A stretch of DNA of 64,000 bases from Bifidobacterium saimiriisciurei (GCF_010667655.1 NZ_WHZU01000007.1:25435-89434), one strand, 5' to 3'. Shown: positions 31,651 to 41,693, numbered from the stretch's first letter. Translations and numbers: made by a program. Notes: generated by a model not told the origin, from the sequence alone.

Positions 31651-32655
31651 ATGTCATCAATATCCCCGAGCGAGGATTTCATCGGAAAAAGCGTTGTCAC
31701 GCTCGACGATCTCAGCACCGAGCAGATCGAGCTTCTGCTGCGTAAGGCGCAGTACATCGACGCAAATCGCAAACTGGTCTCGCATACCTGCGATGGCCGT
31801 ATCATCGCAACGCTGTTCTATGAGCCGAGCACCCGCACACGTCTGAGCTTCGAGACCGCCATGCTGCGTCTCGGCGGCCGTGTCATCGGCTTCGCCGGCG
31901 CCCAGCAGTCGTCGGTGAGCAAGGGCGAATCCATCGCCGACACGTTGAAGACCGTCGCGAACTTCGTCGACGTCGTCGCCATCCGCCACCCGAAGGAGGG
32001 TGCCGCGCTGGTGGCCTCCGAGGCGGTGGACATCCCCGTAATCAACGCCGGCGACGGCGGACACATGCATCCCACGCAGACGCTCGCCGACCTGTGCACG
32101 CTGCAGTCGCGCTTCGGCCGCGTCAACAACCTCACCGTGGGCCTGTGCGGCGACCTCACCTTCGGCCGCACCGTGCACTCGCTCATCGAGACGCTGTGCC
32201 GCTTCGGCAACGTGAACTTCGTGCTCATCAGCCCCGACGAGCTGAAGACCCCGCAGTACGTGATCGACCGCATCAACGCCACCGAGAACTGCACCTACGT
32301 GGAGGTCAAGGACCTCGTCTCGGTGATCGGCGACCTTGACGTGCTGTACATGACCCGCGTGCAGCAGGAGCGCTTCTTCAACGAGGACGACTACCTGCGT
32401 CTGCGCGACACCTACATCCTCGACGAGGACAAGCTCAAGCTCGCCAAGAAGGACATGGCCGTGCTGCATCCGCTGCCGCGAGTCAACGAGATCGCCGTGG
32501 AGGTGGACCATGACCCGCGTGCCGCATACTTCGAGCAGGTGAAGAACGGCATGCTCATGCGCATGGCGCTGGAATGCTCCGTGCTGGGCGACGAACTGCC
32601 CGGATTCGACCCTGAAGGCATCGACGCGGTCAACGCGAAGGAGGTGGCCGCCTGA
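31651..32655 (+). CDS. pyrB: Aspartate carbamoyltransferase catalytic chain
   Basis: 334-aa ATCase catalytic subunit, committed step of pyrimidine synthesis. The carbamoyl-phosphate loop FYEPSTRTRLSFETAM, GDGGHMHPTQTLADL and the C-terminal VLHPLPRVNEI are diagnostic. GGAAAGG precedes ATG 31651. The stop shares a base with the pyrI ATG (TGATG at 32653-32657), giving tight coupling of the two chains. First gene of a seven-gene operon. Confidence 0.98.
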   Translation: MSSISPSEDFIGKSVVTLDDLSTEQIELLLRKAQYIDANRKLVSHTCDGRIIATLFYEPSTRTRLSFETAMLRLGGRVIGFAGAQQSSVSKGESIADTLKTVANFVDVVAIRHPKEGAALVASEAVDIPVINAGDGGHMHPTQTLADLCTLQSRFGRVNNLTVGLCGDLTFGRTVHSLIETLCRFGNVNFVLISPDELKTPQYVIDRINATENCTYVEVKDLVSVIGDLDVLYMTRVQQERFFNEDDYLRLRDTYILDEDKLKLAKKDMAVLHPLPRVNEIAVEVDHDPRAAYFEQVKNGMLMRMALECSVLGDELPGFDPEGIDAVNAKEVAA

Positions 32656-33074
32656 TGGAGGTGACCAGCATCACTGAAGGCATCATCATCGACCACGTGC
32701 CCGCCGGCACTGCGCTGAAGGTGCTCAACTATCTCAACATCAACCCCGCCACGACCCGGCTTGCGCTGATCATGAACACGACCAGCCACCAGTTCGGCTC
32801 CAAGGACATCATCAAGATCGAAGGCGAGCAGGACATCGACCTCGACGTGCTCGGCCTTGTGGCCCGCCAGGCGACCGTCGACGTGGTGCACGGCGGCAGC
32901 ATCGTGCAGAAGCTCACCCCGAACCTGCCCGAGCATGTGACCAACGTCATCAGCTGCGTGAACCCGCGCTGCGTGACCACCATCGAACGCGGCATCAAAC
33001 AGCGCTTCCACCTCGTGCACTCCGAACGCATGGAATACCGCTGCGACTACTGCGACGAGGAAGCCAAGTTCTAG
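32655..33074 (+). CDS. pyrI: Aspartate carbamoyltransferase regulatory chain
   Basis: 139-aa regulatory subunit that binds nucleotide effectors and holds the PyrB trimers together. The N-terminal allosteric domain (IDHVPAGTALKVLNYLNI) is followed by a zinc domain with four cysteines: CVNPRC and CDYC at the C-terminus. Presence of PyrI implies class B, allosterically controlled ATCase. Confidence 0.97.
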   Translation: MEVTSITEGIIIDHVPAGTALKVLNYLNINPATTRLALIMNTTSHQFGSKDIIKIEGEQDIDLDVLGLVARQATVDVVHGGSIVQKLTPNLPEHVTNVISCVNPRCVTTIERGIKQRFHLVHSERMEYRCDYCDEEAKF

Positions 33075-33088
33075 CCAGTCCCAGACGC

Positions 33089-33120
33089 GCGGAAGCGACG
33101 GCGGAGCCCGCCGCTTCCGC
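33089..33120 (+). promoter_or_regulatory. Intercistronic hairpin between pyrI and pyrC
   Basis: GCGGAAGC (33089-33096) pairs with GCTTCCGC (33113-33120). Inside it GGCGG/CCGCC pair, with a 3-nt bulge. No T-run follows, so it is more likely an mRNA processing or stability element than a full stop. Confidence 0.5.
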
Positions 33121-33143
33121 ACCAACCGTGAAAGGAAATGCAC

Positions 33144-34571
33144 ATGCTCACACTGCGCAACATCACCGTGTGGAACACGGGCGAGACCATCGACCTGGTG
33201 ATTCCGGAGGCCGACGAGAAGCGGTTCTTCCGCGATGAGGACGCCGTCTTCGACGGTGAGTTCGATGCCACGGGCCTTACGCTGGCGCCCGGCTTCGCCG
33301 ACCCGCATGTGCATTTCCGCGACCCCGGCCAGACGTACAAGGAGTCCATGGTCTCCGGCGCTGCCGCCGCGGCATCCGGCGGATACACGGACGTGCTCAT
33401 CATGCCGAACACCGTGCCGGCGTTGGACGGCGTGACGATCACGGATTCCACGAAACCCGGCGCCGAAGAGGTGCTTGGCAAGGGCTTCGACAACGTCATC
33501 GACTTCCTCCAGCACTACGACTCCGCCCACGACGTGAGCCTGCCGGTGCGCTACGACCTGTGCGTCTGCGCCTCAAAGGACCGCGCCGGCTATGAGGCCA
33601 CCGACCTCGACGACTGGCGCTGGTACATTCGCGGCGTGGCCGAGGGGGAGAAGGACTCGGCCCAGCTCGCCCACCCCATCACCGCGATCAGCGACGACGG
33701 CTCGGCCGTCACCCCGGAGATTCTCGACGATGTGTTGCGCATGGCGAAGGAATCCGGCCTCTATCTCATCGAACACTGCGAGCATCACGACACCGGTGCC
33801 GTCAACGACGGTCCCGTATCGCGCAAGCTCGGCGTGCCGGGAATCCCCGAAGACACCGAGCTGAAGATCGTCGCCCGTGACATCGAGAAGGCCCGTGAAA
33901 CCGGCGTGCACATCCACTTCCAGCACGTGAGCACCGCCATCTCCTTCGACGCCATCCGCAAGGCCAAGGCCGAAGGCCTGCCCATCACCTGCGAGACGGC
34001 GCCGCACTATCTGGCCCTGAGCGACGAGGCGCTGCTCGAATACGGCACCCTTGCCAAGATGAACCCGCCGCTGCGTTCGGAGGCCGACCGCCAGGCCACC
34101 ATCGAAGCCATCGCCGACGGCACCGTCGACCTGCTCGCCACCGATCATGCCCCGCACACGCTCGAGGAAAAGGAGCGCGGATTCCTTGAGGCCCCCAACG
34201 GCATCATCGGGCTCGAATGCGCCTATGGGGTGTGCCATAAGGTACTCGTCGACGGTGGGCACATCTCCGACCACAGGCTCATCGAGCTCATGTCCACCGA
34301 GCCGCAGCGGCTCATGGGCCACGAGCCCGCCGACATCGATGCGATGCTCGGCGAGACCGGTACGGACGAGGGCCGCCGCACGCTCGACCTGAGCGCGGTG
34401 GAACATCCCGAGACCGCCGATTTCGTCGTGCTCGACACCGGCGCCGAATGGAAGGTCGACCCTGAGCGATTCCACTCCCAGGCACGCAACACGCCGTTCG
34501 GAGGATGGGACGTCACCGGTCGTCCGCTTGCCACGATCATCGGCTCCAAGCTCGTTTTCAGCCGGCTGTAA
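33144..34571 (+). CDS. pyrC: Dihydroorotase
   Basis: 475-aa class I dihydroorotase that closes carbamoyl-aspartate to dihydroorotate. Metal ligands: His-x-His in PGFADPHVHFRDPG, catalytic Asp in LATDHAPHTLEEKE. Further His residues occur in LIEHCEHHDTG and ETAPHYLAL. The start at 33144 is preferred to 33138 because AAAGGA then has normal spacing. Somewhat longer than the usual 430 aa, with the extra length around residues 95-170 and near the C-terminus. Confidence 0.96.
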   Translation: MLTLRNITVWNTGETIDLVIPEADEKRFFRDEDAVFDGEFDATGLTLAPGFADPHVHFRDPGQTYKESMVSGAAAAASGGYTDVLIMPNTVPALDGVTITDSTKPGAEEVLGKGFDNVIDFLQHYDSAHDVSLPVRYDLCVCASKDRAGYEATDLDDWRWYIRGVAEGEKDSAQLAHPITAISDDGSAVTPEILDDVLRMAKESGLYLIEHCEHHDTGAVNDGPVSRKLGVPGIPEDTELKIVARDIEKARETGVHIHFQHVSTAISFDAIRKAKAEGLPITCETAPHYLALSDEALLEYGTLAKMNPPLRSEADRQATIEAIADGTVDLLATDHAPHTLEEKERGFLEAPNGIIGLECAYGVCHKVLVDGGHISDHRLIELMSTEPQRLMGHEPADIDAMLGETGTDEGRRTLDLSAVEHPETADFVVLDTGAEWKVDPERFHSQARNTPFGGWDVTGRPLATIIGSKLVFSRL

Positions 34572-34624
34572 TACCTGCGCGCCGCTTCCCATTCACTCGT
34601 TCCCGGAAAGGACAAAGGACACTC

Positions 34625-35704
34625 ATGGACCGCCTAATCGACGCCATCGCGGCGAAGAACAACCCCAGCGTCGTCGGACTCGACCCGAAGCCGGCGCTGC
34701 TGCCCAAGCAGCTCATCGACCATGCGCGCGAGGCCACCGTCAGCGAAAGCGAGATGGGCAACCCCATGGAGGCGGAGGCCGCATGGTCCATCAACTTCGC
34801 TGCCATGTACCTGAAATTCAACACGACGATCATCGACGCGGTGAAGGACATCGTCCCCGCGGTCAAGCCGCAGATCGCCATGTACGAGGCGCTGGGCGAG
34901 GCCGGCCTGTGGATGTACGCACGAACCTGCAAGTACGCGCAGGACAACGGGCTGTATGTGCTCGGCGACGTCAAGCGCGGCGACATCGGATCCACGGCCG
35001 AGGCCTACGCGCATCATCTGAGCGGCTTCCCGCTGCGGTTCGCCGACGTGGCCAGCGAGGACGAGATCGAGAACGTGCAGCGCAACGCCGCCGCACTCGC
35101 CGCCGATGTGGAGGACTACGACGAGAACGGCGACGAATTCCAGTTCGGCTCCGAATGGTATGAGGACGCCGTCACCGTGAACCCGTATCTCGGCACCGAC
35201 GGCATCACGCCGTTCATCGACGCCGCCAAGGCCTCCGACAAGGACGTGTTCATCCTCGTGCGCACGTCGAACCCCTCCAGCAGCGAGATCCAGGAGCTGG
35301 AGCTCAAGGACGGAGGACGCGTCTACGAGCACGTCGCCGATCTGGTCGAACAGTGGGGCTCGGACACCATCGGCGAACACGGGTACTCGCGTGCCGGCGC
35401 CGTCGTTGGCGCCACCCATCCCGAGGAGGGTGCACAGCTTCGCGAGCGCATGCCGCACACGTTCTTCCTCGTGCCGGGATACGGCGCACAGGGCGGCACC
35501 GCCGCCGACGTGGCGCGCATGTTCGACGGCAACGGTTCGGGAGCAATCGTGAATTCTTCCCGTGGTATCATCGGCGCCTGGAAGAAGAACCCCGCCTACA
35601 ACGAGGACCTCGACCTTGACGAGGCGTTGCAGATCGTCGGCGAAAGCGCGCGTGAAGCCGCCGAACGCATGCGCGACGACCTCGACTCCGCCCTGCAGCA
35701 CTGA
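34625..35704 (+). CDS. pyrF: Orotidine 5'-phosphate decarboxylase, type 2
   Basis: 359-aa PyrF of the actinobacterial/type 2 class. LYVLGDVKRGDIGSTAEAYA carries the Lys-Asp catalytic network; SVVGLDPKPALLP and GRVYEHVADLVEQWG are class features. It is longer than the usual 270-310 aa, with an acidic insert around residues 140-175 (VEDYDENGDEFQFG). AAAGGAC precedes ATG 34625. Confidence 0.93.
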   Translation: MDRLIDAIAAKNNPSVVGLDPKPALLPKQLIDHAREATVSESEMGNPMEAEAAWSINFAAMYLKFNTTIIDAVKDIVPAVKPQIAMYEALGEAGLWMYARTCKYAQDNGLYVLGDVKRGDIGSTAEAYAHHLSGFPLRFADVASEDEIENVQRNAAALAADVEDYDENGDEFQFGSEWYEDAVTVNPYLGTDGITPFIDAAKASDKDVFILVRTSNPSSSEIQELELKDGGRVYEHVADLVEQWGSDTIGEHGYSRAGAVVGATHPEEGAQLRERMPHTFFLVPGYGAQGGTAADVARMFDGNGSGAIVNSSRGIIGAWKKNPAYNEDLDLDEALQIVGESAREAAERMRDDLDSALQH

Positions 35705-35728
35705 ACCCCGAGAAGGAGACCAGAGACC

Positions 35729-36577
35729 TTGACCGCAGACACGTTCATTCCCACCGCCACGGAGGAACGGCTGACCCATGGCAAAGCCGTCGTCGACGCG
35801 GCGGTCAGCCATGGGTTCTTCCCGCCCCGCCACACCGTCGAGATCGCGGACATCGCCGAGCTTGACGCCGGCGTGGTGCGCATGACCATCCGCGACCCGT
35901 ACATAGCCGCGCACGGTCGTCCCGCCCAGTTCGTGGACTTCTTCACCCACGATCCCATGAAGCCCATGCCGCGTCCGTTCGGCATCAGCGAGATTCAGGA
36001 CGACCTGGTGAGCTTCATCTTCGCCGTCGTCGGCAAGGGTACCGGGGAGTTCGCCGAGCTCAAGGCCGGCGACGTCATCGACGTGATGGGGCCACTGGGC
36101 CACGCATTCGACACCAAGGCCCCGGCGAACTACGTGCTGGTCGCCGGCGGACTCGGTGTGCCGCCGCTCATCCATGCCGCGCAGCACATCGCCGGCGACG
36201 AGAACAGTGAATCCACCGCCGTGTTCGGCTACCGGAAGAACCATTTCGCCGACGAATACGTGGACCGCTATGCCGACCGCACCTACAGCATCGACGAGTC
36301 GGAAGGCAACGTGGTCACGTTGCTTGACCGCATCGAGGACGAGCTGAAGTCCGGCGACCTGCCCCCGGTGATTCTCTCCTGCGGGCCGCTGCCCATGATG
36401 AAGGCCGTGGCCTCCTGGGCCGCCAAGCGAGACATCCCCTGCCAGCTCAGCCTCGAACAGCGCATGGGCTGCGGCTACGGCACCTGCGTGCTGTGCACCA
36501 CCGACACCGTGAACGGCAGGCTCAAGGTCTGCGCGGACGGTCCCGTATTCACCCGCGAACAGCTTGGATGGGAGTGA
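35729..36577 (+). CDS. pyrK: Dihydroorotate dehydrogenase electron transfer subunit
   Basis: 282-aa FAD/2Fe-2S partner of type 1B PyrD, passing electrons to NAD+. It has the ferredoxin-reductase-like NAD site (VLVAGGLGVPPLIHAA) and the C-terminal cluster motif MGCGYGTCVLC...C. The start codon is TTG at 35729, 10 nt after AGAAGGAG. No better ATG exists. The stop overlaps the start region of pyrD. Confidence 0.95.
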   Translation: MTADTFIPTATEERLTHGKAVVDAAVSHGFFPPRHTVEIADIAELDAGVVRMTIRDPYIAAHGRPAQFVDFFTHDPMKPMPRPFGISEIQDDLVSFIFAVVGKGTGEFAELKAGDVIDVMGPLGHAFDTKAPANYVLVAGGLGVPPLIHAAQHIAGDENSESTAVFGYRKNHFADEYVDRYADRTYSIDESEGNVVTLLDRIEDELKSGDLPPVILSCGPLPMMKAVASWAAKRDIPCQLSLEQRMGCGYGTCVLCTTDTVNGRLKVCADGPVFTREQLGWE

Positions 36578-36582
36578 TGTCC

Positions 36583-37545
36583 ATGACCGCGACCGCAGCG
36601 AACCCCGAAACCGAAACCGTGGACCTGTACGACCACGAGTGGAAGCATCCCACCGTGGTGGCCGGCGTGCCATGGAAGAACCCCGTGGGCACCGCCTCCG
36701 GTACCTTCCAGTACGCGGCCGTCCGCTGGTTCTATGACGTAAGCCAGCTCGGCGCAGTGACCACCAAGGGCGTCTCCCCGGTCCCGTGGGAAGGCAATCC
36801 CGGCGTCCGTACCGCCGAAGGCCCCGCCTGCAACATCAACGCCGTGGGCCTGCAGAACCCCGGCGTCGACCACTACCTCGTCGACGACCTGCCCAAGCTC
36901 AAGAAGATCGGCGCGAACGTCGTGTCCAACGTGGCCGGCCATTGCGACGACGACTATGCCGAGGTCGTGGCCAAGCTTGCCGACTCGCCGGCCGATATGC
37001 TGGAAATCAACGTGAGCTGCCCGAACGTCGGCGCCGGCGGCATGAGCGTCGGCGCCGACCCAGTGGCGCTGAGCCGGCTCATCACCCGACTGCGCAAGAT
37101 GACCGACAAGCCCATGATCGTCAAGCTCACGCCGAACGTCACCGACATCACCGTGCCCGCCCGCGCTGCCGTGGAAGCGGGCGCCGACGCGCTGAGCCTC
37201 ATCAACACCATTGTCGGCATGCGCATCAACACCCGCACTGGCAAGCCCATCATCGACCACGTGACCGGCGGCGTCTCCGGCCCCGCCGTGCTGCCCATCG
37301 GCCTGGCACGGGTGTGGCAGGTGCGTTCCGCACTGCCCGACATTCCGATCATCGGCATCGGCGGCATCGACACCGGCGAGAAGGCGCTCGAATACCTGTA
37401 TGCGGGAGCGAATGCCGTCGAGGTCGGCGCGGCCGCCCTGTTCGACCCCGTCGCGCCGCTGCGCGTCGCCTGCGAGCTCGACGACCTGCTCGACGATCGT
37501 CCCGAACTCGCCGCCAAACTCGCCGAAGGCAAGACCTGGCGCTGA
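36583..37545 (+). CDS. pyrD: Dihydroorotate dehydrogenase, type 1B catalytic subunit
   Basis: 320-aa FMN enzyme oxidising dihydroorotate to orotate. [25 protein letters not shown] and [27 protein letters not shown] are FMN and active-site segments. Type 1B is supported by the adjacent pyrK. ATG 36577 overlaps the pyrK stop. 36583 is preferred because GGAG is 8 nt away. Confidence 0.96.
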   Translation: MTATAANPETETVDLYDHEWKHPTVVAGVPWKNPVGTASGTFQYAAVRWFYDVSQLGAVTTKGVSPVPWEGNPGVRTAEGPACNINAVGLQNPGVDHYLVDDLPKLKKIGANVVSNVAGHCDDDYAEVVAKLADSPADMLEINVSCPNVGAGGMSVGADPVALSRLITRLRKMTDKPMIVKLTPNVTDITVPARAAVEAGADALSLINTIVGMRINTRTGKPIIDHVTGGVSGPAVLPIGLARVWQVRSALPDIPIIGIGGIDTGEKALEYLYAGANAVEVGAAALFDPVAPLRVACELDDLLDDRPELAAKLAEGKTWR

Positions 37546-37571
37546 CACCAAACCACAAGGAGAATAAAGAC

Positions 37572-38273
37572 ATGACCGACACCGCATCGCTCGATATTCG
37601 CTTCACGCAGTTCCTGCTCGAATCCGAGGCGCTGAAGTTCGGCGAGTTCACCCTCAAGTCCGGCCGCAAGTCCCCGTACTTCATCAACGCCGGCGCCTTC
37701 AACGACGGCCGTAAGATCGCCACGCTCGGCGCGTTCTACGCCGAGAAGACCGTCTCCGAGATCGAGGCCGGCAACCTGCCCAAGGACATCGACACCGTGT
37801 TCGGCCCGGCGTACAAGGGCATCCCGCTCGGCGTCTCCACCGCCATCGCATTGACCTCCGCCCACGGCATGGAGGTGGGCTACACCTTCGACCGCAAGGA
37901 GAAGAAGGACCACGGCGACGGCGGCATGATGGTCGGCACCCAGCTGACCGACGGCATGAAGGTGCTGCTCGTCGACGACGTGATGACCGCCGGCACCGCC
38001 GTGCGCGAGGTCATCCCCAAGCTCAAGGCCGAAGCGAATGTGGAGGTCGTGGGCCTCGTGCTCTCCGTCGACCGCATGGAGAAGACCAAGGACTCCGACC
38101 TCTCCGCCGTCAAGGCCGTCGAACAGGAGTTCGGCTTCCCCGTCTTCGCCATCGCCAACGTGCGTGAGATCTTCGAGGCCGGCCGGCGCATCAATACGGC
38201 CGACGGCACCCCGTACGTCACGGACGAGATCAAGGTCGCGGCCGACGCCTACCTCGAACGCTACGGCGCCTGA
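37572..38273 (+). CDS. pyrE: Orotate phosphoribosyltransferase
   Basis: 233-aa PyrE joining orotate and PRPP. The PRPP-binding motif [16 protein letters not shown] and the flexible loop [10 protein letters not shown] are clear. AAGGAG precedes ATG 37572. Last gene of the pyr operon, closed by a strong terminator. Confidence 0.97.
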   Translation: MTDTASLDIRFTQFLLESEALKFGEFTLKSGRKSPYFINAGAFNDGRKIATLGAFYAEKTVSEIEAGNLPKDIDTVFGPAYKGIPLGVSTAIALTSAHGMEVGYTFDRKEKKDHGDGGMMVGTQLTDGMKVLLVDDVMTAGTAVREVIPKLKAEANVEVVGLVLSVDRMEKTKDSDLSAVKAVEQEFGFPVFAIANVREIFEAGRRINTADGTPYVTDEIKVAADAYLERYGA

Positions 38274-38304
38274 CAGCCGGCATCGTACATAAACCCGCAC
38301 ACGC

Positions 38305-38337
38305 AAGCCCTCCCCGCGACAAAAGGGGGAGGGCTTT
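38305..38337 (+). terminator. Terminator of the pyr operon
   Basis: AAGCCCTCCCC (38305-38315) pairs with GGGGAGGGCTT (38326-38336) and ends in TTT. Confidence 0.85.
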
Positions 38338-38373
38338 CATATTGGCATCAATATCATATGATTTTTTCCGGAG

Positions 38374-39606
38374 ATGAGAACGTTGACGAAAAACAACGAC
38401 GACAGACTGCTCACCCGCGACGTGGTCCTGGTCATGGTCGCGACATTCTGCTTCATGGCCAGCAACATGCTCGCCACGCCGCTGATGGCCGGCTACTCCG
38501 AGCACCTCGGCGCATCGGGCGCGCTCATGGGCGTCGTCTCCGGCATGATGAACATCATCGCCCTGTTCTGCCGTCCCATCGCCGGCAACCTCGCCGACAA
38601 GACCAGCAAGCGCATGCTCGTCGGCGTCGGCTCGGCGCTCTATCTCGTGGCCAGCATCTGGTATTCGCTCGCCTCAAGCCCGGCGTCGCTCATCGCCGCA
38701 CGCATGGTCAACGGCGTGGGCTTCGCCTGCTGCTCGGTCTGCCTCGCCACATGGATGTCGCTGCTGCTGCCCATCCGACACATGGGCGCCGGCATGGGTC
38801 TCTACGGCACCATGAACGCACTGGCCATGGCCATCGGACCCGCCATCGGCATCAAGGCGCAGCAGGTCATCGGCTACCGGCACACGTTCCTCATCTCCGC
38901 AGTCGTCGCCGTGTTCATGGTGGTCTCCGTATTGTTCGTGCGCAACGGCGGACGGCCGGTCGCGAAGGCGCCCGCAGCGCAGAACGAGTCCAGGGAGAAA
39001 ACGGGACGCCCCCACCGGTTCGGCATCCGCAGCATCGTCGAGCCGCGCGTCGTGCCGCTCTCGCTCGTGTTCATGCTGTTCGCCATCCCGTACTTCGCCA
39101 CCCAGTCGTTCCTCGTCTCCTACGTGTCGGCACGGCATCTGACCGTCGAGGTCAGCCTGTTCTTCCCGCTCTACGCCGTGGCCCTGCTCATCATGCGAGT
39201 CACCCTGCGCGACCTGTTCGACGAGAAAAGCTTCCGGTTCTTCATGCGCGTCTGCTCGCTGCTCATGCTCGCCACGCTGCTGTGCCTCGACCTCATGCGT
39301 AACGACATCCCGCTCATCCTCGCCGCGGTTCTCATGGCCGGCAGCTACGGCATCATGAGTTCGGTCACCCAGGCGCAGGCAGTCATCATCGCAGGCAAGG
39401 CGCGCAGCGGCATCGCCAACAGCACGTACTACGCCGGCATCGACCTCGGCATGTCGTTGGGGCCCATCATCGGCGGCCTGCTGTACGGCAACGTGCCCAT
39501 CGAATGGTTCTACCCGCTGTTCATGCTCGCCATGCCCCTCGCATGGATCCTCTACCTTGCCACGGTCCGCTGCACCACGCCCGCGGAAACCTCCGGCCAA
39601 GCGTGA
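38374..39606 (+). CDS. MFS transporter, drug/metabolite exporter type
   Basis: 410-aa major facilitator with about 12 helices. After helix 2 comes the MFS motif A region (RPIAGNLADKTSKRMLVG), and after helix 4 ARMVNGVGFACC. A basic loop at about 190-215 separates the two halves. Substrate unknown. ATG 38374 touches CCGGAG. A TTG three codons later (38383) has better spacing and may be the true start. The tetR-type gene just downstream on the same strand suggests regulated export. Confidence 0.87.
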   Translation: MRTLTKNNDDRLLTRDVVLVMVATFCFMASNMLATPLMAGYSEHLGASGALMGVVSGMMNIIALFCRPIAGNLADKTSKRMLVGVGSALYLVASIWYSLASSPASLIAARMVNGVGFACCSVCLATWMSLLLPIRHMGAGMGLYGTMNALAMAIGPAIGIKAQQVIGYRHTFLISAVVAVFMVVSVLFVRNGGRPVAKAPAAQNESREKTGRPHRFGIRSIVEPRVVPLSLVFMLFAIPYFATQSFLVSYVSARHLTVEVSLFFPLYAVALLIMRVTLRDLFDEKSFRFFMRVCSLLMLATLLCLDLMRNDIPLILAAVLMAGSYGIMSSVTQAQAVIIAGKARSGIANSTYYAGIDLGMSLGPIIGGLLYGNVPIEWFYPLFMLAMPLAWILYLATVRCTTPAETSGQA

Positions 39607-39660
39607 TACCGGCCGTTCCCGCACGTATGCCGCAGCGGCAATCGGTCCGCGGCAATATGC

Positions 39661-39705
39661 TCGTAACCCCATTACGACGAGGTAAATGACATACGGCATA
39701 GTATG
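39661..39705 (+). promoter_or_regulatory. Two dyads upstream of TetR-type gene
   Basis: TCGTAA-CCCCA-TTACGA (39661-39677) and CATAC-GGCATA-GTATG (39690-39705), the second overlapping TAGTAT, a possible -10. Candidate autoregulatory operators. Confidence 0.5.
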
Positions 39706-39733
39706 AAAGGGTTCGAAGGAAAGGACGCCAGGC

Positions 39734-40381
39734 ATGACATCGGAGCACAGCAACGCCAGGGGAGTATCGGCGAAGGCGGTCTCGTCCCGCGAGCAATGGC
39801 AGCGGGAGAAGAAACGACAGACCCGCAGACGCATCCGGCAGGCGGCCATCGCGCTCTTCCTCGAACACGGCTACGACGAGGTCACCGTCCAGCAGATCGC
39901 CAAGGCCGCGAACGTGACGCCGATCACCCTGTTCCGCTATTTCCCCAAAAAGGAGGACATCGTCATCGATCCTCCGCAGGCCGCCGAACTGGCATCCGCA
40001 ATCGAGTCGAGGACATCGGACGAACCATCGCCCACGTCGCCGTTCGCCATCGCCTCGATTGTCGTTGAGGAGGTCGCGAATCGACTTGACGACGAACAAT
40101 ACGATTCGCTGGCGCGGAGCCTGACCATCATCAACGATACCGACACCCTGCGCAGTGCCATGTTCGCCCGAATACCGCAATGGTCGGCAACACTCGCCGA
40201 CATGTTCCCCGTCGATGATGGGGACGCGGAGGGATTCTCCACCCGGCTGCGATACGCTATCGCTGTCAACACGCTCATCGAGATCTTCGGCGAATGGATC
40301 CGCTGCCGCAGTCATGCCACCATCCCCGATGGCGAGGCCCTGATCCAGATCGCCGCCGAGGCGGGGAATGCCATAGCCTGA
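39734..40381 (+). CDS. TetR-family transcriptional regulator
   Basis: 215 aa. The N-terminal TetR helix-turn-helix is intact: RRRIRQAAIALFLEHGYDEVTVQQIAKAANVTPITLFRYFPKKEDI. The C-terminal ligand domain is of the kind found in actinobacterial MftR-like regulators (I cannot subclass it). It is preceded by a basic 30-residue tail. GAAGGAAAGGA precedes ATG 39734. The MFS gene directly upstream on the same strand is the likely target. Confidence 0.9.
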   Translation: MTSEHSNARGVSAKAVSSREQWQREKKRQTRRRIRQAAIALFLEHGYDEVTVQQIAKAANVTPITLFRYFPKKEDIVIDPPQAAELASAIESRTSDEPSPTSPFAIASIVVEEVANRLDDEQYDSLARSLTIINDTDTLRSAMFARIPQWSATLADMFPVDDGDAEGFSTRLRYAIAVNTLIEIFGEWIRCRSHATIPDGEALIQIAAEAGNAIA

Positions 40382-40545
40382 TTCCGCGGCCTACACCGAA
40401 TTTGGAATGGGGGATTGTCCGCGATAAGGGACACTCACACGCAATCCGTGGAATCGCGGTAAGGTACCAAAGTCAGCATTGCGGCATGCCGTCCGAATAC
40501 GACGAACACCGCAGTCAAACGATTTTCCGAGGAAATGGAGCAACC

Positions 40546-41667
40546 ATGGCATATGCGAGCAACGCACCCTTCCACGCCGACGTGGTGGGCAGCTACCTGC
40601 GTCCCGAGGCCCTCAAGCAGGCCCGCGCGGACTACGAGGCCGGCAACATCGACGCGGCGGCGCTCAAGGCCGTCGAGGACAAGGCCATCGAGGAGCTGGT
40701 CGCCAGACAGAAGCAGGCCGGCCTGCACGTGATCACCGACGGTGAGTTCCGCCGCCGCTGGTGGCATTTTGACTTCATGTGGGGCTTCGCCGGAGTGGAG
40801 CACAAGGCCGCCGCCCACCGCGTCGCCTTCCACGACGAGGTCACCCCCGCCGACACCGCCGCCGTGACCGGCAGGCTCGACGGCCACAACCATCCGTTCG
40901 TCGAGCACTTCAAGTTTGTCAAGCAGTTCGAGGACGAGAACACCGTGGCCCGCCAGACCATGCCCTCGCCCGCACAGACCCTGTTCGTACTCACCGGCAA
41001 CAAGGCCGCCTACCTGTACGACGAGTTCTACGCCACCGACGAGGAGCTGGCCGCCGACATCGTCAAGGCCTACCGCCAGACCATCGCCGACCTGTACGAG
41101 GCCGGCTGTCGCAACGTGCAGTTCGACGACTGCACGTGGACCCGCCTGTGCGACCCGGCCGTGCGCGAACGCCTCGGCTGGAGCGACGAGGACGCCGAAC
41201 GCCTGCAGCGGCAGAACCTCGACATCATCAACGCGGTGATTGAGGACCAGCCCGCCGACCTTGCCATCAACACGCACGTATGCCGCGGCAACTTCCACTC
41301 CACGTGGCTCTCCTCCGGCGGCTACGCGCCCGTCGCCGCGAACCTGTTCGGCAAGGAGAACGTGAACGCCTACTATCTGGAGTTCGACGACGACCGTTCC
41401 GGCGACTTCGCACCGCTGGCCGAACTCTCCGAGAACAAGAAGGTGGTACTCGGCCTCATCACGTCGAAGACGCCCGAGCTCGAGGACCCGGCCGCCATCA
41501 AGGCACGCATCGAGGAGGCCGCGCAGTACGTGCCGCTCGAGCGCCTGTGCCTCTCCACGCAGTGCGGCTTCGCCTCCACCGAGGAGGGCAACAAGCTCAC
41601 CGAGGAGCAGCAGTGGGCCAAGATCGCCCTCGTCAAGTCCATCGCCGACGAGGTGTGGGGCGACTGA
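40546..41667 (+). CDS. YxjG/YxjH-type cobalamin-independent methionine synthase homologue
   Basis: 373-aa single-barrel relative of the MetE C-terminal half. N-terminus ADVVGSYLRPEALKQARADY, then GEFRRRWWHFDFMWGF, FDDCTWTRLCD, and a zinc His-x-Cys in INTHVCRGNFHSTW, with a late Cys in LCLSTQCGFAS. These ligands match YxjG/YxjH proteins, which lack the N-terminal folate-tail barrel of MetE. The methyl donor may differ from MetE's. GGAG precedes ATG 40546. Confidence 0.9.
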   Translation: MAYASNAPFHADVVGSYLRPEALKQARADYEAGNIDAAALKAVEDKAIEELVARQKQAGLHVITDGEFRRRWWHFDFMWGFAGVEHKAAAHRVAFHDEVTPADTAAVTGRLDGHNHPFVEHFKFVKQFEDENTVARQTMPSPAQTLFVLTGNKAAYLYDEFYATDEELAADIVKAYRQTIADLYEAGCRNVQFDDCTWTRLCDPAVRERLGWSDEDAERLQRQNLDIINAVIEDQPADLAINTHVCRGNFHSTWLSSGGYAPVAANLFGKENVNAYYLEFDDDRSGDFAPLAELSENKKVVLGLITSKTPELEDPAAIKARIEEAAQYVPLERLCLSTQCGFASTEEGNKLTEEQQWAKIALVKSIADEVWGD

Positions 41668-41693
41668 GCGTATAGAACACTGTTGATTCGCGT

